Positions 1 through 8,231 of a stretch of 64,000 nucleotides of DNA are shown in pieces. The DNA is from Sphingomonas sp. Leaf33 (GTDB taxonomy: Bacteria > Pseudomonadota > Alphaproteobacteria > Sphingomonadales > Sphingomonadaceae): contig NZ_LMLB01000001.1 in the NCBI RefSeq assembly GCF_001421785.1, forward strand, positions 559,778-623,777. The letters are read 5' to 3'. Positions within the stretch are counted from its first letter, which is position 1, and the number at the start of each line of letters is the position of its first letter. Made by a program: the position numbers and the translations under genes. A model generated the notes under the pieces. That model did no database searches. It was not told the DNA's origin and saw only the letters and a list, made by a program, of their open reading frames with translations.

Positions 1-481
1 CGGCAACCGAGGTGTCGTTGGAGAAGCTCAGTACCGGCACCCGCGCGGCGCGGGCGATCGGCGTGACGGCGCGGACATCCTCGGCCAGCAGCGGTCCCAG
101 GATCAACTGTGCACCTTCGTCGATCGCGCGCTGCGCGGCCGCTGCGGCACCGCCCGACGTATCGTAATTGGTGATGCGGACCCTTTCGTTGCGCAGGTCG
201 AGCAGTGCAAGCTGGGTCGCGTTGGCCAGACTCCGTCCGACCGCGGCGTTGGCGCCCGACAATGGCACGAGCAGCGCGACGCGGTGGCGTGCGCTATCCT
301 CGGGCAGGGCCGGGGTGATGGGACGTGGCGATGTCGGGCGCGGGGTAGCGGTCGCCGGGGGCGGCGGCGGCGGACCGGCGTCGCGCGGTACGACGGCGCA
401 GGCGCTCAGCAGCGCCGCGCCGAGCAGCACCACTGCCTGCCGAATTTTGCGCAGTTGCGGTGTGTGTGCCACCTCCGCCAT
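1..481 (-). CDS. Penicillin-binding protein activator, LppC/LpoA-type lipoprotein (3' end outside window)
   Basis: The reading frame starts at the ATG at 481-479 and runs off the left edge, so only about 160 N-terminal residues are seen. Residues 1-28 form a lipoprotein signal: a charged start, a hydrophobic run and a lipobox LSAC with the acceptor Cys near residue 28, followed by a Pro/Thr-rich linker. From about residue 67 the sequence HRVALLVPLSG begins a periplasmic-binding-protein fold, and GAQLILGPLLAEDVRAV matches the ligand-binding-like domain of the LppC family. In other bacteria LpoA stimulates peptidoglycan synthases from the outer membrane; that role is inferred here. It is divergent from rsmI, with only 13 bases between starts, the usual arrangement in alphaproteobacteria. 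Confidence 0.85.
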   Translation of the reverse strand, partial: MAEVAHTPQLRKIRQAVVLLGAALLSACAVVPRDAGPPPPPPATATPRPTSPRPITPALPEDSARHRVALLVPLSGANAAVGRSLANATQLALLDLRNERVRITNYDTSGGAAAAAQRAIDEGAQLILGPLLAEDVRAVTPIARAARVPVLSFSNDTSVA

Positions 482-494
482 AGTCTTTCCCCTT

Positions 495-1328
495 ATGAAC
501 GCCGAACTTCCCCCAGGTCTCTACATCGTCGCGACCCCCATCGGCAATCTCGGTGACCTGAGCCCGCGCGCGGCCCAAGTCCTTGCGAATGCTGACGTCA
601 TCGCGGTGGAGGACAGCCGCGTCACCGCCAAGCTGCTCCAGCACATCGGTGCCAAGCGAACGATGACGCCGTACCACGATCATAATGCCGAAGCCGTGCG
701 GCCCGGCCTGGTCGCGCGAATGGGCGGCGAAGTCGTCGCGCTGGTCAGCGATGCCGGCACGCCGCTGATCTCCGACCCCGGCTACAAACTGGTCCGCGAT
801 GCGCGCGCGGCGGGGCACAATGTGGTGACGGTGCCGGGGCCCTGCGCGGCGGTCGCGGCGTTGACGCTGGCCGGATTGCCGACCGATCGGTTCCTGTTCC
901 TCGGCTTCCTGCCGCCCAAGGCCGGCGCCCGCGCAACCGCCATCGCCGAAGTCGCGAGCGTCCGCGCGACTCTGATCCTCTACGAATCAGGTCCACGGCT
1001 GGCGGTGACGCTGGCGGCGCTGGCCGAGGGGCTTGGCGACCGCGAGGCGGGAGTGGCACGCGAGATCACCAAGCGGTTCGAGGAATGTGTGACGGGCACA
1101 TTGTCCGACCTTGCCGCACGGTATGCCGACGCACCGCCCAGGGGGGAGATCGTCGTGATCGTGGCGCCGCCCGGCGAGCCCGAGCCGGCGAGCGAGGAGG
1201 ATGCCGATACCGCCCTGCGCGAGGCGCTGACCCGCCTGCCGGTGTCGAAGGCGGCGGGGGAAGTGGCGAAGAAGCTTGGGCTCGACCGGCGCGAACTCTA
1301 TGCGCGGGCAATGGAGTTGAAGGGGTGA
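495..1328 (+). CDS. rsmI: 16S rRNA (cytidine1402-2'-O)-methyltransferase RsmI
   Basis: A 277-residue protein of the usual RsmI length. It opens with GLYIVATPIGNLGDLSPRA, the signature of the family, followed by VEDSRVTAKLL and LVSDAGTPLISDPG, which belong to the SAM-binding tetrapyrrole-methylase fold; VTVPGPCA and ESGPRL follow. The C-terminal 50 residues resemble the RsmI helical domain. RsmI 2'-O-methylates C1402 of 16S rRNA in the decoding centre. I chose the ATG at 495 because homologues begin a few residues before the LYIVATPIGN motif; an open frame extends far upstream but overlaps the divergent lipoprotein gene. Its stop overlaps the GTG start of yraN by four bases, so the two are probably translationally coupled. 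Confidence 0.96.
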   Translation: MNAELPPGLYIVATPIGNLGDLSPRAAQVLANADVIAVEDSRVTAKLLQHIGAKRTMTPYHDHNAEAVRPGLVARMGGEVVALVSDAGTPLISDPGYKLVRDARAAGHNVVTVPGPCAAVAALTLAGLPTDRFLFLGFLPPKAGARATAIAEVASVRATLILYESGPRLAVTLAALAEGLGDREAGVAREITKRFEECVTGTLSDLAARYADAPPRGEIVVIVAPPGEPEPASEEDADTALREALTRLPVSKAAGEVAKKLGLDRRELYARAMELKG

Positions 1329-1678
1329 GGGATCGCCAGGCCGCCGAAGCCGCCGGTCGCCGGGGCGAGCGGATCGCCGGCTGGTGGCTGCGATTGAAGG
1401 GCTGGCGTATCCTCGACCGCCGCGTACGCACGCCCGCCGGCGAAGTCGATCTGATCGCCCGGCGTGGCAATCTGGTCGCCTTCGTCGAGGTGAAGACCCG
1501 CGCGAGTGCCGCCGAGCTCGACTTCGCGATCGATCAGCGGCGACTGGCGCGCGTCGCGGCGGCGGCGGAGTATCTGATGCCACGCTACGCCGGACCGCAG
1601 GACGACATTCGCGTCGACGTGCTGCTACTCGCCCGCGGCGCGGTGCCGCGGCATATCGAGAATGCCTGGATCGGGTGA
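1325..1678 (+). CDS. yraN: YraN family (UPF0102) endonuclease-like protein
   Basis: A 117-residue protein starting with GTG in the four-base GTGA overlap with rsmI. It has the YraN core: an N-terminal helix with GRRGE, then LKGWRILDRRVRTPAGEVDLIARRG and FVEVKTR, the restriction-endonuclease-like arrangement in which the Asp of EVDLI and the Glu-Val-Lys of VEVK would bind metal. The biochemical role of the family is poorly defined; it is often found next to rsmI. Length and position both fit. gshB follows after 32 bases. Confidence 0.93.
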   Translation: MRDRQAAEAAGRRGERIAGWWLRLKGWRILDRRVRTPAGEVDLIARRGNLVAFVEVKTRASAAELDFAIDQRRLARVAAAAEYLMPRYAGPQDDIRVDVLLLARGAVPRHIENAWIG

Positions 1679-1710
1679 CATTCCGGCCCGGCCATCCTAC
1701 CTCCGGCCAT

Positions 1711-2676
1711 ATGACCCAGTCCCTCACCGTCGCCGTCCAGATGGACCCGCTCGAATCGATCAACATCGCGGGCGATTCGAGCTTTGCGCTGATGCTGTCG
1801 GCGCAGGCGCGCGGGCACCGGCTGTTCCATTACGCCGCCGAGGATCTGAGCTATTCCGCCGGCCGCGTCTGGGCACGGGCGCATCCGGTCACCGTCCAGC
1901 GTGTCGTCGGCGATCACTTCAGCTTCGGCGGTCCGGTCGACCTGGACCTGGGTGAAGACGCCGACGTCGTGCTGATGCGGCAGGACCCGCCGTTCGACCT
2001 GGGCTACATCACCGCGACCCACCTGCTCGAACGGATTTCGGACCGTACGCTCGTCGTCAACGATCCGGCCAGCGTCCGCAACGCGCCGGAAAAAATCTGG
2101 GTGCTGGACTATGCGCAGTACATGCCGCCGACGCTCGTCACCCGCAGCCTCGACGAAGCGCGCAAATTCCTGGCCGTGCACGGCGAGATCGTCGTCAAGC
2201 CGCTCCACGGCAACGGCGGCAAGGCGATCTTCAAGGTCGGCCGCGACGGCGCCAACCTGTCCTCGCTGATCGAGGTGTTCAACACAGCGTATCGCGAACC
2301 CCACATGATCCAAGCATTTCTGCCCGGCGTGGCGAAGGGCGACAAGCGGATCGTGCTGGTCGACGGCGAGATCGCCGGTGCGATTAACCGCATTCCTGGC
2401 GAGGGCGAAATCCGTTCCAACCTGGCGGTCGGCGGATCGGCGGTGAAGACCGAGCTTACCGAGCGGGAGCGGGAAATCTGCGCCGTACTCGGGCTGGAAC
2501 TGAAGCGCCGCGGACTCATCTTCGTCGGCATCGATGTCATCGGCGGCGAGTGGCTGACGGAAATCAACGTGACGTCGCCGACCGGCATCGTCGCGATCGA
2601 CCGCTTCAACGGGACCGACACCGGCGCGATGATCTGGGACGCGATCGAGGCGCGGGTCGCCGCGCGTCGGGGCTGA
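1711..2676 (+). CDS. gshB: Glutathione synthase
   Basis: A 321-residue cytoplasmic ATP-grasp enzyme that joins gamma-glutamylcysteine to glycine. The N-terminal part (VAVQMDPLESINIAGDSSFALML) matches the prokaryotic GSH-S N-domain; RQDPPFDLGYITATHLLE is the substrate-domain motif; VVKPLHGNGGKAIFKV is the ATP-binding flexible loop; and LTEINVTSPTGI is the C-terminal metal-binding and glycine site. Length equals typical GshB. The ATG at 1711 directly precedes the conserved N-terminus. It probably forms one transcript with rsmI and yraN. Confidence 0.97.
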   Translation: MTQSLTVAVQMDPLESINIAGDSSFALMLSAQARGHRLFHYAAEDLSYSAGRVWARAHPVTVQRVVGDHFSFGGPVDLDLGEDADVVLMRQDPPFDLGYITATHLLERISDRTLVVNDPASVRNAPEKIWVLDYAQYMPPTLVTRSLDEARKFLAVHGEIVVKPLHGNGGKAIFKVGRDGANLSSLIEVFNTAYREPHMIQAFLPGVAKGDKRIVLVDGEIAGAINRIPGEGEIRSNLAVGGSAVKTELTEREREICAVLGLELKRRGLIFVGIDVIGGEWLTEINVTSPTGIVAIDRFNGTDTGAMIWDAIEARVAARRG

Positions 2677-2716
2677 CACGAACCCTTTCGCGTCCCCCGA
2701 GAGTTACCCCGCGGCA

Positions 2717-3322
2717 ATGACCGACTTCATCCTCGATGCGATCGCGTGGGGCGGCTACATCGGCATCTTCCTGCTGATGGCGCTCGAAAACGTGGTGCCG
2801 CCCGTCCCGTCCGAGGTCATCATGGGCCTGGGCGGGATGGCGGTCGCGCGCGGCGACATGGCAATCCTGCCGCTGATCCTGTGGGGCACCGCCGGCACGA
2901 CCGCGGGCAACTACTTCTGGTACGCGATCGGGCGGCGGTTCGGTTATAATGGACTAAAGCCAATCGTCGACCGCTTCGGCCGCGTGCTGACGATCGAGTG
3001 GGAGGATGTGGAGAAGCTCCACGGCTTCTTCCTGAAAAACGGCGGCAAGACCGTGTTCGTGTTCCGCTTCCTGCCGACGTTCCGCACGATGATCTCGCTG
3101 CCCGCGGGCATGGCATGTATGCCACACTGGCGCTTCACGCTCGCGACGTTCTTCGGCAGCGCGATCTGGAACACGGTGCTGGCGGGTGCAGGCTACTATC
3201 TGGGATCGAATTTCGACCGGCTCGATCATTATGTCGGCCCGGTCGCCATCGCTTTCAGCGTCGCAATCGTGATCGGCTACCTCTACCGCGTCATCACCTG
3301 GAAGCCGCGCGCGAAGCGGTAG
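2717..3322 (+). CDS. DedA family membrane protein
   Basis: A 201-residue inner-membrane protein with the DedA/VTT layout: an N-terminal helix (IGIFLLMALENVVPPVPSE) with the conserved E-x(3)-PPxPSE segment, a glycine-rich hydrophobic stretch, then the F-x-R-F-x-P-x-x-R motif (FVFRFLPTFRTMISLPAGMA) typical of the family, and two C-terminal helices. DedA proteins are linked to phospholipid (polyprenyl phosphate) flipping and membrane homeostasis. It begins 40 bases after gshB and ends 3 bases before the convergent xerC stop. Confidence 0.92.
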   Translation: MTDFILDAIAWGGYIGIFLLMALENVVPPVPSEVIMGLGGMAVARGDMAILPLILWGTAGTTAGNYFWYAIGRRFGYNGLKPIVDRFGRVLTIEWEDVEKLHGFFLKNGGKTVFVFRFLPTFRTMISLPAGMACMPHWRFTLATFFGSAIWNTVLAGAGYYLGSNFDRLDHYVGPVAIAFSVAIVIGYLYRVITWKPRAKR

Positions 3323-3325
3323 GCG

Positions 3326-4204
3326 TTATGCCCGCGGGTGGGCGTTGCGGTAGACGTCGAGCAGATGCGCGGCATCGACGGCGGTATAGACTTGCGTCGA
3401 ACTCAGGCTGGCGTGCCCCAATAACTCCTGCAACGCGCGCAAATCCGCCCCGCGGCCCAGCAGATGCGTCGCGAAACTGTGCCGTAGCGCGTGTGGTGTG
3501 GTGCGCTCGCCCAGTCCCAGCCGCCCGCGCGCGCCTTGCACCGACCGGCGGATGACGCCCCCCGCCAATGGTCCGCCCTTAGCTCCCCGGAACAGCGGTG
3601 CATCACGCGGTATCGGCCAGGGCTGGAGGTCGGCATAGCGCGCGATCGCCTCGGCGACCGCCGGCAGGATCGGGACAACCCGCGTCTTGCTGCGCTTGCC
3701 GGTGACGACCAGCGTTTCCCCCATCGGCAGCGCCGCGCCGGTCAGCGACAGCGCCTCGCCGATGCGCAGGCCGGCGCCGTACAGCAGCAGCAGCAGCGCC
3801 CAGTCGCGCGCGGCGATCCACGGCGCGCGGGCATCGTCGGCGACCTCCTCGGCCAGCGCAACGACTTCGTCCGGCGCGATCGGGCGCGGCACCCCCGTCT
3901 TGACGCGCGGACCCTTCAAGCGCGGCGCCTCCACGCCCGCCCAGGCGAGGAAGCCGCGAACGGCCGACAGCTCTCGGGCGGCGGACGCATTACCCAGGCC
4001 GTCGCTGCGACGCTGGGCGAGAAACGCGCGCAGGTCGCTGGCGGTCACGCTCCCCAGCGCGTCGCGCGCGATGCCCTCGCCGCGATGCTGTTCCAGGAAT
4101 CTCATCAACCGCTCCGCCGTCGCCTGATACGCGCGCACGGTATGCGCCGAACGGCGGCGGTCGCGGGTCAGGTGCGCGGCATAGGCGGCGGGTAGCGGTT
4201 GCAT
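3326..4204 (-). CDS. xerC: Tyrosine recombinase XerC
   Basis: A 292-residue site-specific recombinase. The N-terminal 90 residues are the SAM-like core-binding domain (RSAHTVRAY, FLAQRRSDGLGNASAAREL). The catalytic domain carries all six expected residues: Arg147 in GLRIGEAL, Lys170, His238 and Arg241 in HALRHSFATHLL, His264 in LGHASLSSTQVY and the nucleophile Tyr273. XerC acts with XerD to resolve chromosome dimers at dif. I placed the start at 4204 because the family begins near QPLPAAYAAHL; upstream open frame overlaps the divergent gene. XerC rather than XerD is favoured by length and the GLRIGEAL context but is not certain. Confidence 0.92.
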   Translation of the reverse strand: MQPLPAAYAAHLTRDRRRSAHTVRAYQATAERLMRFLEQHRGEGIARDALGSVTASDLRAFLAQRRSDGLGNASAARELSAVRGFLAWAGVEAPRLKGPRVKTGVPRPIAPDEVVALAEEVADDARAPWIAARDWALLLLLYGAGLRIGEALSLTGAALPMGETLVVTGKRSKTRVVPILPAVAEAIARYADLQPWPIPRDAPLFRGAKGGPLAGGVIRRSVQGARGRLGLGERTTPHALRHSFATHLLGRGADLRALQELLGHASLSSTQVYTAVDAAHLLDVYRNAHPRA

Positions 4205-4240
4205 GGTGCGCGACTCTAGACGCGCAGGGCGATTGACGGA

Positions 4241-4636
4241 ATGCCCGTCACGGCGCAGCGTGACCGCATGTTCGCGCCCCTGCTTCTCGCGCTCGTCCAA
4301 GTCGCCACGCCCGCGACGCCCGCCACGCCCGCGCTTGCCGGCGACTGGATCGTCGACCTGACCGCCAGGCCCGGCGACCCGCCCTACCGCCAGCCGATGC
4401 GGCTGGCGCTGAAGCCAGATGGGACGGTGACGGGCAGCTTCTATCGCAGCGAGATCCAGGCGGGGCGGTGGAAGACCGCGCGGGGGCGGACCTGCGTCAG
4501 CTTTCGCACGACCGATGGGGCAGGGCCGTATCACACCGCGGCGTGCTCGACGGGGGACCGGGTCAGCGGCCAGACCTGGGCAGAGCACCGCGGGTTTCTG
4601 TTCAACTGGGACGCGGTGCGTGGGGTGGTGCGATAA
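4241..4636 (+). CDS. Small secreted protein of unknown function
   Basis: A 131-residue protein. Residues 1-9 contain arginines and are followed by a hydrophobic run (FAPLLLALVQVA) and an Ala/Pro/Thr-repeat stretch, consistent with a cleaved signal peptide ending near ALAGDW. The mature part (about 95 residues) has alternating strands, GDWIVDLTARPGDPPYRQPM and GTVTGSFYRSEIQAGRW, resembling a small beta-barrel, with one Cys pair. I do not recognise a characterised family. A second ATG at 4268 is possible but would remove the positive N-region. It is divergent from xerC with 36 bases between. Confidence 0.7.
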   Translation: MPVTAQRDRMFAPLLLALVQVATPATPATPALAGDWIVDLTARPGDPPYRQPMRLALKPDGTVTGSFYRSEIQAGRWKTARGRTCVSFRTTDGAGPYHTAACSTGDRVSGQTWAEHRGFLFNWDAVRGVVR

Positions 4637-4660
4637 ACATGGGCGGGCTGACCCCACCTC

Positions 4661-4700
4661 CGTTCGCCCTGAGCTTGTCGAAGGGCTGTCCTTCTTCGGG
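4661..4700. repeat. Partial copy of dispersed palindromic repeat (TGAGCTTGTCGAAG family)
   Basis: This intergenic stretch contains CGTTCGCCCTGAGCTTGTCG and the following AAGGGCTGTCCTTCTTCGGG. It matches the left arm of the repeat found whole at 18351, 28624, 30389, 56835, 58530 and 62912, but the mirrored right arm is missing, so it is a truncated copy. Confidence 0.8.
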
Positions 4701-4729
4701 CCGCAGAGCGGGAAAGAGCCGCAAGGGCC

Positions 4730-4780
4730 GACGCGGAAGTGAATTCCGCGTCGTCGGTCGGGAGCGGCTGGCCGCTCCCG
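4730..4780. terminator. Pair of hairpins between convergent genes
   Basis: Two perfect stems lie between the secreted protein gene and the small transaldolase, whose 3' ends face each other. The first is 4730-4752: GACGCGGAA, 5-base loop, TTCCGCGTC. The second is 4759-4780: CGGGAGCGG, 4-base loop, CCGCTCCCG. Neither has a long T-run, so a termination role is likely but not proven. The rest of 4637-4839 shows no gene. Confidence 0.5.
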
Positions 4781-4839
4781 CCGGCCGGCATCGCGTAGGC
4801 GCTTCGCGCACCGCGGCCGTCGCCTACGGCCGACGCCGC

Positions 4840-5493
4840 TTACGCGATGCTTTGCCCGCTCTTCGCCCAGTCCGCCATGAAGCCCTCGATCCCCTTGTCG
4901 GTCAGCGGGTGCTTGACCAACTGGCGGATCACCGCCGGCGGGGCGGTCATCACGTCGGCGCCGAGCCTTGCGCTTTCGAGCACATGGATCGGGTGGCGGA
5001 CGCTGGCGACCAGAATTTCGGTCGCGAAATCATAGTTGTCGTAGATCAGGCGGATGTCGCTGATCAGCTGCATCCCGTCGAAGCCGTTGTCGTCGTGGCG
5101 GCCGACGAACGGCGAAATGAAGCTCGCGCCGGCCTTTGCCGCCAGCAGCGCCTGGTTGGCCGAGAAGCACAGCGTGACGTTCACCATCGTGCCGTCGTCG
5201 GTCAGCGCCTTGCAGGTTTTGAGGCCGTCGATCGTCAGCGGCACCTTGACCGCGACATTGTCGGCGATCTTCCGCAGGATTTCGGCCTCGCGCATCATGC
5301 CGGCGTGGTCCAGCGCGACGACCTCCGCCGACACCGGTCCGCTCGTGATCGTGCAGATCTCGCGCACGACTTCCAGGAAATCGCGGCCCGACTTGTGGAT
5401 CAGCGACGGGTTGGTGGTGACGCCGTCGACCAGGCCCGATTCGGCCAGGTCGCGGATGTCCGCCGTGTCTGCGGTGTCGACGAAGAACTTCAT
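4840..5493 (-). CDS. fsa: Fructose-6-phosphate aldolase / small transaldolase
   Basis: A 217-residue class I aldolase of the short transaldolase (TalC/FSA) group. It starts [16 protein letters not shown] and has the GVTTNPSLI motif, the Schiff-base lysine at residue 83 (NVAVKVPLT), [19 protein letters not shown] and [11 protein letters not shown], and [10 protein letters not shown] near the end. Length is typical of the subfamily, well below the 310-residue transaldolase B. It would interconvert sugar phosphates in the pentose phosphate pathway; whether the true activity is aldolase or transaldolase cannot be told from sequence alone. Divergent from the diguanylate cyclase gene with 100 bases between. 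Confidence 0.94.
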   Translation of the reverse strand: MKFFVDTADTADIRDLAESGLVDGVTTNPSLIHKSGRDFLEVVREICTITSGPVSAEVVALDHAGMMREAEILRKIADNVAVKVPLTIDGLKTCKALTDDGTMVNVTLCFSANQALLAAKAGASFISPFVGRHDDNGFDGMQLISDIRLIYDNYDFATEILVASVRHPIHVLESARLGADVMTAPPAVIRQLVKHPLTDKGIEGFMADWAKSGQSIA

Positions 5494-5593
5494 GGCGGGT
5501 TCGCTCCCTCGCGTGATTTTCGTATGGTCCTTAGGGCGTTCGGGCCGGGCCCGGCACCCACAAAATTAACGTCCGGCCGGCTAATTTTCGGGC

Positions 5594-7048
5594 ATGTCGC
5601 GTCCTGAGTCTTCGTCCGTTACCAGCCACCGTGTCCGCGCGCTCAAGGCGCTCGACCTGATCGATGCCCCGCCCGAGCGCGCGTTCGAGGCGCTGGCTGC
5701 GCTTGCCGCAGAGCTGCTCGCGTGTCCGATGGGTGTCGTATCACTGATCGATGACGACCGGTTCCATCCGCTCGCTGCATCCGGCATCGCTGCAAGCCCT
5801 GCACCGCGGGAGCAGGTCTTCTGCAACCGCACGATCGCGCGGAGCGATGCGGTGACGATTGCCGACGCCGCGCACGACGTCGAGTTTTCCACCAGCCCGC
5901 TCGTTGCTGACGCTCCGCATATCCGCAGCTATGCCGGTATCGCGATTTCCGCGCCCGATCCCGATGGCGGCCCCCGTGTGCCGATAGGGGCGGTGTGTGC
6001 GCTCGACACACGGCCACGGGCGTTCGGCCCCGAACAACACGCCGCGCTCGGTCATCTGAAGGCGCTGGCGGAAGCGCTGTTCGATGCGCGCGCGCTGCGG
6101 GTCGACGCGGAAATCCAGTCGCAGGCACTGCGACGTAGCGACCGGACGTTCCGCCAGGCCGAACGCCTGGCCGAAATGGGATCGTGGCGGCTGGAACTGG
6201 CGGACGAGACGGTGACGTGGTCGGATGGCGTGTACCGCATCTACGATCTCGATCCGTCGATCTCGCCGGCACTGGCGGGGGCAATGGATTTCTTTCCCGA
6301 ACACGCGCGGGCGACCGTCGCATCCTCACTGGCGACGACGATCGAGACCGGCGCGCCGTTCGACATCGAAGTCGATTTCGTCAGCGCCCGTGGTGTGCGC
6401 CGCCGGGTGCGATCGATGGGCGAGCTCGAGTTGCAGGGCGGTCGCGCGGTCGCCGTCGTCGGGATGTTCCAGGACGTGACCGCGCGCCACGCGCTGGAAC
6501 AGACGCTGCGGCGCTCGGCCAGCATCGACGACCTGACCCGTATCGCCAACCGCGCCGCGTTCAATGTCGAGCTGGAGCGCTGGGTCGGCGTTGCCCGCGC
6601 CGATGGTAGCGCGCTGGAACTCGCGCTTGTCGATCTCGACCAGTTCAAGCAGATCAACGATGTCCACGGCCATCTGGTCGGAGACGAGGTGCTGCGCGCC
6701 TTCGGACGCCGCCTGCGCCGGGTCCACCCGAGCGATGCCTATGCCGCCCGCGTCGGCGGCGACGAATTCGCGCTGCTGCTGCGGGGGCAGGCCGCCCGCG
6801 ACGCGCCGTCGTTGATCGCAAAGCTGCTGATCGATTTCCGGATGCCGGTCCATGCCGCGACCGGCGTCATCCCGGTGTCGGGGACGATCGGCCATGCCGC
6901 GTTCGACCCGGCCGAGACCGGCGTCCATCCCTTCGTTCACCGCGCCGACACTGCACTCTACGAGGCAAAACGAACGAAACGCGGCACGGCGCGCGCCTGG
7001 GGGCAGTTGCGAGAAGACGTTCGCCGCGGGGGGGTCAGAGCCGCCTGA
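5594..7048 (+). CDS. GAF-PAS-GGDEF diguanylate cyclase
   Basis: A 484-residue soluble signalling protein with no membrane segment. Residues about 15-165 form a GAF domain of the type seen in bacterial sensor kinases (ALKALDLIDAPPE, VVSLIDDDRFHPLA, IGAVCALDTRPR); residues about 180-300 form a PAS fold (RLAEMGSWRLEL, GMFQDVTARHALE); residues 305-470 are a GGDEF domain with DDLTRIANRAAF, ALVDLDQFKQINDVHGH and an intact GGDEF at 388-392. It should make cyclic di-GMP from GTP. No RxxD product-inhibition site precedes the active loop. It overlaps the convergent oxidase gene by 14 bases. Confidence 0.93.
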   Translation: MSRPESSSVTSHRVRALKALDLIDAPPERAFEALAALAAELLACPMGVVSLIDDDRFHPLAASGIAASPAPREQVFCNRTIARSDAVTIADAAHDVEFSTSPLVADAPHIRSYAGIAISAPDPDGGPRVPIGAVCALDTRPRAFGPEQHAALGHLKALAEALFDARALRVDAEIQSQALRRSDRTFRQAERLAEMGSWRLELADETVTWSDGVYRIYDLDPSISPALAGAMDFFPEHARATVASSLATTIETGAPFDIEVDFVSARGVRRRVRSMGELELQGGRAVAVVGMFQDVTARHALEQTLRRSASIDDLTRIANRAAFNVELERWVGVARADGSALELALVDLDQFKQINDVHGHLVGDEVLRAFGRRLRRVHPSDAYAARVGGDEFALLLRGQAARDAPSLIAKLLIDFRMPVHAATGVIPVSGTIGHAAFDPAETGVHPFVHRADTALYEAKRTKRGTARAWGQLREDVRRGGVRAA

Positions 7049-8195
7049 CGCCTTCTGCGCGGACGGCGTCGATCGTCGGACAGCCGTTGACCGCCATCAG
7101 CAGGTCCGCCTCCGCCAGGATGCAGCGCAGCACGTGCGCCGCGCCCTCCGCCCCGTCGAGGGCCAGGCCATAGAGCCATGGTCGCCCGACGCCGACCGCC
7201 CGCGCGCCCATCGCCAGCGCCTTCACGACATCGCTGCCCGATCGTATGCCCGAATCGAACAGCACCGGCACGTCGCCCGCCGCCGCCACGACATCCGCCA
7301 GCATATCGATCGCGGCGATCCCGCCGTTGGCCTGACGCCCGCCGTGATTCGAGCAGAAGACCGCGTCGGCGCCCGCATCCACCGCGCGACGCGCATCGTC
7401 GGGGTGGCAGATGCCTTTCAGCACGATCGGCAGCGTCGTCAGCGATCGCAGCCACGGCAGGTCGGCCCATGTCAGCACCTTGCCGAACGACTGCACCCAC
7501 AGCCCGATCGCCGCCGCCAGATTGTCGGCGGGGGAGCATCCCAGACGCTTCCGAAAGACCGGATCGCTGAAGTAATTCTCAAGAACCGCGCCCTTCAGCT
7601 GCGGGAAACTGCCGGTGTTCAGGTCGCGCGGGCGCCAGCCGGTGACCCAGGTGTCGAGCGTCACCACGATCGCCTCGTATCCCGCCGCCTCTGCGCGCGA
7701 GACCAGGCTGGCCGCCAGGTCAAGGTCGCGCGGGGTGTAGAGCTGGAACCACGCGGCCGTGTCTCCGGTCGCGGCATGGACCGCCTCCAGCGGGTCGTTC
7801 GACAGCGTCGATGCCATCATGGGTACGCCGGTCAGCGCCGATGCACGGGCGGCGGCGAGGTCGCCGTGGCCGTCGGGCGTCGCGATGCCGGCGACGCCGA
7901 TCGGGCTCATGAAGATGGGGCTGGGCAGCCGGCGGCCGAACAGCTCGATCGACAGGTCGCGCGTCGTGCAGTCGACCAGCATTCGCGGGACCATGCCGTA
8001 GCAATGGAAGGCGCGGGCGTTCTCGTCCTGCGTGAATTCATCGCCGCAGCCGCCCATCACATAGTCCCTGACATGGGGCGGCATCGCGTCTCTCGCGCGG
8101 GCCTCCAGCGTCGCGAAGTCGACCGGCAGCTTCGGCACGATCCCTTGCGTGCCTGCCATGTAGATCGCGTTCTGGAAATCGCCGTAGTGGCCCAT
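7035..8195 (-). CDS. FMN-dependent alpha-hydroxy-acid oxidase (lactate 2-monooxygenase-like)
   Basis: A 386-residue enzyme of the LldD / glycolate oxidase / lactate monooxygenase family. It shows SPIGVAGIATPDGHGDLAAAR, ASTLSNDPLE, WFQLY for FMN binding, LKGICHPDDARRAVDAGAD with the catalytic lysine, SNHGGRQANGG containing the active-site His and Arg, and LFDSGIRSGSDVVKALAMGA for FMN phosphate. The SNHGGRQANGG and CHPDDARRAVDAG forms are closer to lactate 2-monooxygenase than to the respiratory lactate dehydrogenase. The exact 2-hydroxy acid used is unknown. The start at 8195 gives a normal length. Confidence 0.9.
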   Translation of the reverse strand: MGHYGDFQNAIYMAGTQGIVPKLPVDFATLEARARDAMPPHVRDYVMGGCGDEFTQDENARAFHCYGMVPRMLVDCTTRDLSIELFGRRLPSPIFMSPIGVAGIATPDGHGDLAAARASALTGVPMMASTLSNDPLEAVHAATGDTAAWFQLYTPRDLDLAASLVSRAEAAGYEAIVVTLDTWVTGWRPRDLNTGSFPQLKGAVLENYFSDPVFRKRLGCSPADNLAAAIGLWVQSFGKVLTWADLPWLRSLTTLPIVLKGICHPDDARRAVDAGADAVFCSNHGGRQANGGIAAIDMLADVVAAAGDVPVLFDSGIRSGSDVVKALAMGARAVGVGRPWLYGLALDGAEGAAHVLRCILAEADLLMAVNGCPTIDAVRAEGVRRL

Positions 8196-8231
8196 GATCC
8201 TCTCCGATGGGCCGGTTCGTTCGCCCGCCCG

